Shown in pieces: positions 56,629 to 64,000 of a DNA stretch of 64,000 nt (its first letter is position 1; the number at the start of each line of letters is the position of its first letter). Under the pieces are notes generated by a model that was not told the origin of the DNA, ran no database searches, and saw only the letters and a program-made list of their open reading frames with translations. The stretch spans positions 4,633,501-4,697,500 of the forward strand of contig JAWRVZ010000030.1 in NCBI GenBank assembly GCA_037043235.1, in the 5' to 3' direction. The stretch comes from Rhodeus uyekii. Its lineage: Eukaryota; Chordata; Actinopteri; Cypriniformes; Acheilognathidae. Position numbers and translations under genes: made by a program.

Positions 56629-56669
<41 letters not shown>

Positions 56670-59600
56670 ACGCACACACACTTACTCACCATGACTACTA
56701 GAGGCTACTAGTCGTTAATAGGAGTAGCCTCCTCAGTCTGAGCAGCAGCAGTGTTTATCAACAGAACGATAAGCTCATTCACAAAATGGGATCCAAGAAT
56801 GGGATTTTTTAAATATTATATTAAATGTATAAATTCAATTAAAATTAATATAAATTTCTCTTTTTTTAATGCTACATAATAACTTCTATTGTGTTTGAAA
56901 TATGGTTAAAGTGCCCTGTTGAATATACTAACAAGTTTTTATGATAAACTATGTCATTTCTATTCAAACTTAACATCAAAACAAGTCATGTATTTAAATA
57001 TATTTGTAATTACACAAGAAGTTGCCATTTAAGTTCACCCAAAAATTTTAATTCTGTCATACTGTTTGCTTCTTCTGTTGAACACAAAAGAAAACATTTT
57101 GAAGAACGATGGTAACCAAATAGTTGATGGACCCCATTGACTTTAATAGTAGGAAAAAAATCTGTCATCAACTGTTTGGCTACCAACAGTCTTCAAAATA
57201 TTTGAGTTTGTGTTCAACAGAAAAGAGAAACTCATACAGGTTTAGAACAACATGCGGGTGAGTAAATTACAGAATTACTTGGGTGAAATATCCCTTTAAT
57301 ATATCAAACATATCAAATAACACGCTGCAAAATTATTCAAAATGATTAAATGCATTTAAATGTGCTTTAGATTGTTAGTTAACATTAAAATAAGCATACT
57401 TCTTTTAAGCATGACAAAAGATTGAGATGTACTGAAGTTTCATAAGCACCTTTAATTGTGGATTAGACAGTGCTTCCTTGCAGGCCGCTGCAGCCACTGT
57501 GGTAATCTTTTCCAGCAGAGGGTTTGCCTGAGTGACACTGGGAGGATGAGTGGACTTCCAGTAGGCCTCCAGGTAATCAGCCATGTGCTCACAGGCATCT
57601 TCCAACTGATTCTCATCAAGAATTATGTCAAAAAGCTCCTGGACAGAGAAGAGACAAGAACAGGAAAAAGAATTGCTAGAGTGGAGAATGAGAATGCTTT
57701 ACACAAAATTTTGTAGGTAATCACTTTGGGATAAAGTAAACTTTTTTTTAAATGAAAGTTTAGCAAATCTTTTTGTTATAATTAGCATTATTTAAAATTA
57801 AATTTGTGTGAGCGTGTACTCACTGAAGGGCACTGGGCCAATTTGTCTGCTGCTACCATCTGTACATTGAGATGTTTTGCCTGAGACTTCCCTCTGGATT
57901 TTATTAACCTTTGCAGAACCTGAAAGATGGACATGCCAGAAACAATATTCCAGCAAAATATCATTGTTGAAATACAGAACAAAAATATAAGAGACAATCA
58001 GGGTCCCTGTAAAAACAAGAAGTGTGCTTAATTGCATTAAAATGTATACTTAAAGTGTTTGTTTTTCAAATCTTAGAAACGTATATATTTCCAAAAGCTA
58101 CTGGCTAGGTGTCACAGTCCTGTTGTGTCACTTCACACTTCCTGTTACCTTTCGTGGGCTTCCTGTGTCATCTTTCACCTGTCATGCCAATCACTTCCTT
58201 GTTAGTCTTGTCACCTGTTTTCAATCTCCTCTTGTATATAAGCCCTCATGTTTTACCTAGTTTTTTTCTGTTAAAGCGATGTCAGTCATGTGTGAATGGT
58301 CTCCGTCGTTCTCCTTGTTCTCCTGTTTATGCCCAATGTGTGTATATATTTAAATATAAGACCTTATGTTTTATTTTTAAAGTTCTTTGATTTACGTTCT
58401 GTAAATAAAGCGAAGACTGCACTTGATCCTGTTCTCCTCATGTTCATCCTGCTGCATCACACAACAGTGTAACAGAACAATCGACCAGGTTGGTTACCCC
58501 AAAATACCTTTTTGCTGGAGATGGATGATCATGCTTGGTTCATCGACATCACCCGTAAACATAAAGACGTTCTCCAGTTCACCCAGGAATTCAGCTTGCC
58601 TGCTGCCATCACGCTGCTTGACGATGCAATGCTGAATTCGCTTGTCTGGATCGGGGCAAGCTATCAACAGCCTAGGGACCTCCCAGAGACCACCGGACTG
58701 AGCTGGCTGAAAGCCATTGTTAGGTGTCTGTAGAGCGTCTACCCCCGATCCAGACATAGAAACCAACCAGCCATCTCTCCAGCTCCATATACGCGAATCT
58801 GTGCAAACGCCCACTCCTTGCCGGTCTGCACCAGTGCCCGCTGACCCACAGCCTGGACCATCATCAGCTACTCATCAGCCTGTGTCTGCGCCCACTGCTC
58901 CAGCGCTTTCAGCGCCCAATGCCAGCCAGTCTGTACCTGCACCCACTGTCAACCAGCGGAACGTTTGCCCAAATGTCAGTTGGCCCCAATGCCCGCTCCT
59001 CATCGGTCTGCATCAGCGCCTGCTGTTCAACAGCCTGGATTAGCATCTGCTGCTCGTCAGCCTGTGTCAGCGCCCGCTACTCTCCAGCCCGCACCAGCGC
59101 CAGTTACAATTCAACCTGCACCTGCCCCTTCATCCGCTAGTGAGTCTGCGCCAGCACCCACTTTTCAGCAGTCTGCATCAACGCCAGCCAAGCCACAGTC
59201 TGAACTTGCATTCTCTGTACGTCTGCCTGTGCCAGCTCCCGCTGCTCTCCAGCCTGCACCCGTGCCCACTGTCAGCCAGCCTGCACCAGTGAAATGTTCA
59301 CCCAAACTGGCTTCCAAGCCTGAGACTCCTGAGATTCCTCTCTGTACCAGAATCCGAGCTCCCAGAACCCAAACTTCTCTCCCTGCCGGCTCCACCCATG
59401 CTCCTCACCCTAGCACAACCCAAGCCTACTCCCAATGACAACCCAGGGAATTTTCCCAAGACATTTTTTGGGGGAGCTATAACCACATCTTGAGGGTGTG
59501 TAGGGCAAAGGAAGTGGAGCCTCCAGGGAAAACTACTTTTCCAGCGCCACCCTAGCTCCCAGCACCACCCTGGAGTCTACCCTGACCCTGTGTACAGAAA

Positions 59601-62600
59601 GCCTTGATCTTGGGCTTCAGGGTGCCCACCCTCCTCTGTCTAGTCTTTTGTTCTTCTCTGTCTGGTCCTCCTCCTGTTTCCCCTCTCATCCATCACAGTC
59701 TTGTCGTGTCTCTCTTTACTTCCTGTTTCCATCCTTGTTCTTCCCGTGTCATTTCCGTCACCTGTCGTGTCAATCACTTCCTTGTTAGTCTCGTCACCTG
59801 TTCCCAATCTCCTCTTGTTTATAAACTCTCATGTTTCACTTAGTCCTTGTCGATTGTTACCGATGTTTTGTCAAATGTGGATGTTTCTCTGTGTTCTCCA
59901 GTTTTTGCACAAGTGTGCTCTTGTTTTATATTTAAAGTTCTTTAAGTTCTGTAAATAAAGCGAAGACTGCACTTGATCTTGTTCTCCTCGTGTTAAACCT
60001 GCTGCATCACACAGCAACGTAACACAGGGGCTATAATATTATTTTACTCACCCTCATGTCGTTCCAATCTCGTAAGACTTTCATTCATCTTTGGAACAAG
60101 ATATTTGATGAAATCTGAGAGCTTCAAAAAGTTCTTAAAGAGATAAATTGTTCCATATGAATCATATGTGTCAAAGTGGTGGTGGCGTAGCTATCAATGG
60201 AGAGACAGAAAGCTCTCAGATTTCATCATAAAGATCTTAATTTGTGTTCTGAAGATGAACAAAAGTCTTACAGTTTTGGAGTCGGCATGGAGTGAAACTG
60301 CTTCTGGAATGAGAAAAATGTAGGGCATGACTTGATTTTGTCCTCGGGAATGATTGGGTCGTAGGAACTAAATGCTAACTAAATGGAGGCAGATCTGAAT
60401 GTCAGGCAGCAGTTAGTGGTGGAGGATATTTAGTTCCACCCTCCACCGAGACACGGCATGTAAAGAACAGAAGAGAACAGATGTCGTTTCAAGGAGGAGA
60501 GGAGGTTAATGGTTTTGATAAATAAAAATGTACTTAAGTGTGTCAAAAAAGCACTCTAAAGTTCAGCTAACTGCATTTAATATAAATGAACTAAACAACA
60601 TGCATTAAGTGTACAAAATATACATTCAGTTTGCATTAAGTATGTCCTTTTAAAGGAATTTATTTCTGTAATACACTCTAAAAACAAATGGTGCTATATA
60701 GCACTAAAAGTGGTTATTTGGCTCGTAATCATAGGGGAACCATTTTTAGTGCTATATAGCACCAAATGGTGCTACAAAGAACCATTATGAGGTGCCATAT
60801 AGTACCAGGTACGTTGTTTTAGAGTGTAAGTATTTTTAAAAGTTTCTTTTTCACAAGGGATAGTCAGTGAGAAAACAGTTTTTTCACAGAAACACACATG
60901 ATTGTGTGTACCGTTGGAGAAGTGATCTTGATGTAGACAATAATAGGTGCAAGAGAAGTTTTCCCCAGTTGGGCTGGGTGGTTTATTGTGTCTGCATCAA
61001 GAACCACCAGCTGCAATGTCCGAGCCAGCTCAAAGATCCTCTCTATCTCACTCTGTACCTCCCCTATAAACATACACACAAATACAACAACAGAAGAGTA
61101 AATGTGATAATAGACAAGATAGAGACTAAATCACTGGTCACATTTCCATAGCTTCATTCCCCTATTTCCATTTTATTCATTCACTTTCCATTTTACCCAT
61201 GTATGCATGATTGTGTGTATGTGTTTGTCTAGGCTAGTTATGTGTTATGACTTAGTTAAAAACTTGTGCACATTCATGTCCTTTAACGATGCAATTACAG
61301 CTGCTCAGAATGAGTTCTAACATAATTGTCACGGGCATGTTTGAAAAATAGTGTGATATACAATTCTTTACGCATGTACAAAATGTGAAGGCACCATGTT
61401 TTTTGAGATATGTGAATATCCTTGTAGACAATCTTGGTACCTTGGACAAAGTAGTTGGCCAGAGTACGTTTTTGAAAAAAAAAATCCATAGTACTTGAAT
61501 ATTTCGCTGGGGTGATAATAGAATCTGTGTGTTTTATTCATGTTTTGTTTGAGTCAAGAGAGTTTAAGGGTTCTGAGCCCTCAAGCACTTTTTATCGCTG
61601 TAGCGCCACCATTAGGCCGATTGGGGTGAGCTTTGGTGAAATTGGAGATGGGCTGGGTACTACCATCCCTCAAAGTTTAAAGTCTCTACGACTTATAGTT
61701 TGGTCTACCCGATCATTTTTAGGGGAGAATGCTGATCCTTAAGAACTTTTTTTTGTCAGAATGCCTCTAAAAGAAATTGCTTAGTTCCTAAAATGTCAGC
61801 ATTTCACAAAATATTTAAATGCTTAGTCATTCACACCAAACCATCAAACCAAACAAAAAAGAAATACAAACACTTTCACTGACCTAAATTGGAGCGTATA
61901 TTTGACCGCTCAATGATGGCGTGTTTACTGGGGTTGTTCAGCACAGAGCGCTTGGCCAGAGAAATATCAGCAGCTACCCTTGTGATTGATATCCTGAATT
62001 AGAGAAAACAAGGAGAGCGAAAGAGACAATTACCAATGTCCTGGATATCCTTTTTAATGCTAAAAGATCTAACTGTGTCTGCAACTTCTGTGTATTTGGC
62101 TATGGAATACTAGGATTTAAAAAGGCATTATACACACAATGTTTTCTGAGGGTTTCTTCTTGTTTAGTTTTTACAAGATTTACATTTAAACTTCAGAAGA
62201 ATTATATGTATTAATTGTACATGACATTACATATACATGTCGTAGATAGAAAAATATTAGGATGAAATGCATTAAAAAACATTTCAACATTTTCTACACT
62301 GTATGAATTTGGTCAGGATTGAGTAAAAAAAAAAAAAAAAAAAAGGGGGGGGGGTTTTCAAAATAAACTGAATGAGATACACCAAAACATTCACCAACAG
62401 ATTTAGTTTAAATGTCATCCTGGAAATACAGAGCGGTTGTGTCGGGAAAACTGGAGTCAAGGGAAGGTACAAGCATGTGACCCAACTGTGTGCTTATGGA
62501 CCAGCATGGCCAATTAAGGCAATGAGATGTGACTATTTTAAGAAACACCGAACACTCATGTGACACACACACACAAATATATAAACTATCCCAAAGGAGG

Positions 62601-62693
62601 GTGAATGAGGAAGAGAAACAGCTCAAAGACATACCTTCCCTCAAAGCGGTGCTTCAGAAAGTCAAACAGTGCTTTCTGCATCATATCTGTAAC
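52987..62693 (-). CDS. cacnb2: calcium channel beta-2 subunit, 3' six exons (partial)
   Basis: Cytoplasmic beta subunit of high-voltage-activated calcium channels. Its guanylate-kinase-like (GK) domain binds the alpha-1 interaction domain and sets surface expression and gating. Exons, 5' to 3' on minus: 62635-62693, 61884-61993, 60912-61063, 57824-57919, 57450-57638 and 52987-53520. All phases agree, giving about 380 codons. They read VTDMMQKALFDFLKHRFEGR; ISITRVAADISLAKRSVLNN; EVQSEIERIFELARTLQLVV; VLQRLIKSRGKSQAKHLNVQ; ELFDIILDENQLEDACEHMA; and a His-rich tail with SKQETLESTYPEP (family: SRQETFDSETQ). The upstream exon ([20 protein letters not shown] in the family) was not found before 64000. 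The choice of beta-2 over beta-1/3/4 rests on the tail and on nsun6 synteny; the a or b ohnolog is unresolved. Confidence 0.92.
54397..54463. repeat. (TA)n microsatellite
   Basis: Two adjoining ta-rich runs around 54397-54425 and 54420-54463. Confidence 0.9.
54562..56088 (+). mobile_element. DD37E Tc1/mariner element, copy 2 (both ends present)
   Basis: 1527 bp between TA dinucleotides (54560-54561 and 56089-56090). Outer inverted repeats are 'cagggagtgcagatttatta' on the left and its partner 'aataattctgcactccctg' on the right. A second, inner inverted pair 'tgtgcataattattaggcaa' lies at 54741 and, inverted, near 55900, and resembles the outer pair, so each end carries two direct repeats about 180 bp apart. 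Transposase lesions are a TGA after KLKRQD (55161-55163), the same mid-gene frame shift as copy 1, and a 23-bp deletion removing the LNPIEN box. Confidence 0.9.
54780..55699 (+). pseudogene. Tc1/mariner transposase pseudogene (copy 2)
   Basis: The start MGQKKDLTGSEKSKIVRYIA is intact here (copy 1 is shifted). The first frame stops at 55163. WTDEMRVSLDGP follows at about 55203-55240. The C-terminal frame 55460-55672 reads MIFMQDNAPSHASKYSTAWL...IWPPCSP, then leaves the transposase frame because 23 bp are missing after 55573. The catalytic Glu is therefore gone. Confidence 0.85.
56632..56682. repeat. (CA)n microsatellite
   Basis: ca dinucleotides with a few cg interruptions at the right side. 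Confidence 0.95.
57030..57299. mobile_element. MITE, 'aagggatagttcaccc' family
   Basis: Left 'aagttcacccaaaaatttta', internal 'gttgaacacaaaagaaaaca', right 'cttgggtgaaatatcccttt'. Both inverted ends are present. Confidence 0.7.
57450..57638 (-). CDS. cacnb2: cacnb2 exon, end of GK domain
   Basis: 63 codons, phase 0 at both ends: ELFDIILDENQLEDACEHMA, then DYLEAYWKSTHPPS, then a divergent linker ending NPQLK. The first part is the invariant end of the beta-subunit GK domain; the linker varies between paralogs. Acceptor cag at 57639-57641, donor gtgctt. Confidence 0.9.
58110..60024 (+). mobile_element. older LTR element with proline-rich coding, in cacnb2 intron
   Basis: The 5' LTR 58110-58474 (TGTCACAG...GTAACA) and 3' LTR about 59691-60024 share 'caatcacttccttgttagtc', 'ctgtaaataaagcgaagact' and 'gctgcatcacaca'. 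They are clearly diverged, and no clean target duplication is left. The interior lacks RT and integrase. It encodes a short N-terminal module followed by long Pro/Ala/Ser/Gln repeats, in several frames, so it is broken. It is opposite in direction to cacnb2. The overall plan matches the younger element at 17868-19751. Confidence 0.75.
58512..59438 (+). pseudogene. proline-rich ORF of the older LTR element
   Basis: 58512-58733 encodes MLEMDDHAWFIDITRKHKDV, then FSLPAAITLLDDAMLNSLVW and LPETTGLSWLKAIVR. Coding then continues in the next frame (58734-58960: PGPSSATHQPVSAPTAPALS) and returns to the first frame (58965-59438: SAPATLQPAPAPVTIQPAPA). Two frame changes therefore break one original ORF. 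The repeats follow a loose pattern of (S/A)APAxxQPAP. The N-terminal module is unknown to me; a gag-like capsid remnant is possible but unproven. Confidence 0.55.
60030..60295. repeat. MITE-family copy in cacnb2 intron
   Basis: 'cgttccaatctcgtaagact' on the left and 'gatgaacaaaagtcttacag' with 'ctctcagatttcatcataaa' on the right, the same family as 33975 and 48895. Confidence 0.55.
60672..60828. mobile_element. short palindromic MITE
   Basis: Ends 'tacactctaaaaacaa' and 'ttgttttagagtgta' are inverted. The interior is also quasi-palindromic ('ggtgctatatagcac' recurs in both orientations). Confidence 0.7.
60912..61063 (-). CDS. cacnb2: cacnb2 exon (GK domain core)
   Basis: 152 bp: two bases complete a Gly, then EVQSEIERIFELARTLQLVV, LDADTINHPAQLGKTSLAPI and IVYIKITSPT. 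Donor gtacac. Nearly identical to the vertebrate family consensus. Confidence 0.9.
61884..61993 (-). CDS. cacnb2: cacnb2 exon (GK domain)
   Basis: 110 bp encoding ISITRVAADISLAKRSVLNN and PSKHAIIERSNIRSNL. Acceptor cag at 61994-61996, donor gtcagt. Confidence 0.9.
62322..62354. repeat. poly-A then poly-G tract
   Basis: About 21 a followed by about 10 g. A purine-only tract in the cacnb2 intron. Confidence 0.9.
62635..62693 (-). CDS. cacnb2: cacnb2 exon (GK domain), most 5' in window
   Basis: 59 bp encoding VTDMMQKALFDFLKHRFEG plus two bases of an Arg codon. Acceptor cag at 62694-62696, donor gtatgt. No further exon was found to 64000. Confidence 0.9.
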
Positions 62694-64000
62694 CTGTTTA
62701 CACGCAAAAGGGAACATGTCAAGATTTTTTGCTTCTGTTCCTGCCTTAGACTTAACTTTTGCACATTGCATTTCCAGAGCAATTCTAAAGCCAGCTTAAA
62801 TATATATAGTTTATAATTAAGTGTGAATATGTAAGTAATTAATAAGCATTCATGTAAGACTGGGGAAATGTTTGGTCAAAATATAATATTATATATTATA
62901 AGCACTCAAATACTGTGCATGTCTAAAAATAATGAGTCACAGAGATTAATGACATTTAAAGAAATAGTTCACCCAAAAAATGAAAATTCAGTCAGAAAAT
63001 TCTGCACATATTTGTGTCACCAAACACCTGTATAATTACTGTCCGTTAACACTTCTCATTAGTTATTTAAATGTTAGATAAGCAAAATGTCCAGGTGCCA
63101 TTTGAATTGAATTGTCTAGTGCATATAAGAATTTCAGTGAATTCATTCGCTTACCAGCTAACATTTACCTACACGGATATGAGCGTTGTGTCAAAAGCAA
63201 ATATAACCCATTATAATCACTGATGCTGTCTACACTGGATACAGTATAAAGATGTGCATTCAGTTTCTGACATACTTCCACACAAGGGATAGTTCACCCC
63301 AAAAAATGTAATTCTGTCATGATAAAACAACAGGTTTAGCGCTAATTAATATCCAAGGATGCTAACTAGGAACTCAGGCAGGTAAAAGAGGAAAAGAATA
63401 CAGCAAAACCAAAACAGACTACATGTGTCACTTGGTTCATATGGATTAGTTTTACTATCTCTTTATGAACTTTTTAAAGCGTTGTGCGGACTGTCAATGG
63501 AACGACAGAAATGTCTCATATTTCAGTTGAAAGATCTTCATTTGTGTTCCGAAGATGAACGAAAGTCTTACGGGTTTGGAACAACATGAGGCCGAGTAAA
63601 TTACCATTTTCTTCATTTTTGGGTGGACGAACCTTTTAAAGGGGCTGTCTTTTAAAAAACGAAGCATTTTAGACAGTGTCAGAATGAAAAGAATCTCTTT
63701 TCAGAATTGTTTTTATTGTGTGTGTGTGTGTGTGTGTGTGTGTTGTTGTTGTTTTTTTTGACAGAACCAAGCAGTTTGCCCAATTATGGTAATTATTTCA
63801 AGCCTTTAAATTGGAAGATAAAACTAGTGTAAACACCATTTCTCCTATTCTAACAAAACAAACTAAAATCCTTACACTACTGTTAAATACTGTTCCAACT
63901 ATATGGAAATTTAAGGGAACATGACATTTCACCACATAAATAATTATGGGGATAAGAGATATTGATTTGCGAGTAAACAATCATTGCAAAATGGCAGTCC
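62694..64000 (-). other. cacnb2 intron, right edge of window
   Basis: Contains MITE-family pieces (62960-63000; 63285-63640, left 'aagggatagttcacccc' and right 'tttttgggtggacgaacct') and a (TG)n run at 63715-63742. No exon was found. Confidence 0.55.
63715..63742. repeat. (TG)n microsatellite
   Basis: Uninterrupted tg dinucleotides. Confidence 0.95.

Larger units (their letters stand above)
53521..57449 (-). other. cacnb2 intron with transposons
   Basis: Holds the DD37E element, microsatellites and MITE pieces (53957-54010 and 56247-56565), listed where clear. 53650-53950 and 56700-57030 show nothing specific. Confidence 0.5.

Noticed and set aside
62694..64000. Search for the upstream cacnb2 GK exon ([14 protein letters not shown] type)
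   Set aside because: No match on the minus strand to the right edge; it must lie beyond the window.

Overview
The window comes from a teleost fish, most probably a cyprinid. It holds vertebrate genes with GT-AG introns and fish-type exon structures, embedded in dense fish-type transposons: Tc1/mariner (DD34E and DD37E), hAT-like and Harbinger-like elements, L2/Rex-type LINE 3' ends, a DIRS tyrosine-recombinase retrotransposon, LTR elements, tRNA-derived SINEs, and many copies of a short MITE beginning 'aagggatagttcaccc'. No bacterial genes, operons or CRISPR arrays are present. All identifications come from reading the sequence and remembered protein families; no search was run.

Layout of host genes. 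(1) 715-12630, minus strand: the 5' part of myom1 (myomesin 1, a sarcomere M-band protein), with one non-coding and four coding exons; the rest lies off the left edge. A perfect CArG box (12655-12664) sits at the presumed promoter. (2) 12.7-31.4 kb: an intergenic block made almost entirely of transposons. (3) About 31.5-35.3 kb, plus strand: complete myl12 (non-muscle/smooth-muscle myosin regulatory light chain, 172 aa). (4) 38.48-48.64 kb, plus strand: complete nsun6 (RNA cytosine-5 methyltransferase, 11 coding exons, 462 aa), with two unusual splice sites. (5) 52.99-62.69 kb, minus strand: the 3' half of cacnb2 (voltage-gated calcium channel beta-2 subunit, six exons); upstream exons lie beyond 64 kb. 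myom1/myl12 are head-to-head and nsun6/cacnb2 tail-to-tail, as in human, but the human pairs lie on different chromosomes (18p and 10p).

Transposon highlights. A 5.33-kb DIRS element (23552-28883, minus) has inverted terminal repeats, an internal complementary region bridging its two ends, a gag-like ORF, a broken RT/RNase H ORF and an intact tyrosine recombinase. An 84-bp tRNA-like Pol III cassette lies in frame inside its RT. A young LTR element (17868-19751, TSD aatatc) has no pol and encodes an unfamiliar proline-rich protein with a duplicated N-terminal motif and a hydrophobic C-terminus. An older LTR element with the same general design sits in a cacnb2 intron (58110-60024). Two copies of a DD37E Tc1/mariner element share lesions, and one has lost its catalytic glutamate through a microhomology deletion.

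The genes do not form a pathway. myom1 and myl12 both concern myosin-based structures, nsun6 modifies RNA and cacnb2 regulates calcium channels. Exon borders were placed by protein similarity, reading-phase continuity and splice consensus. UTR ends and most transposon borders are approximate.
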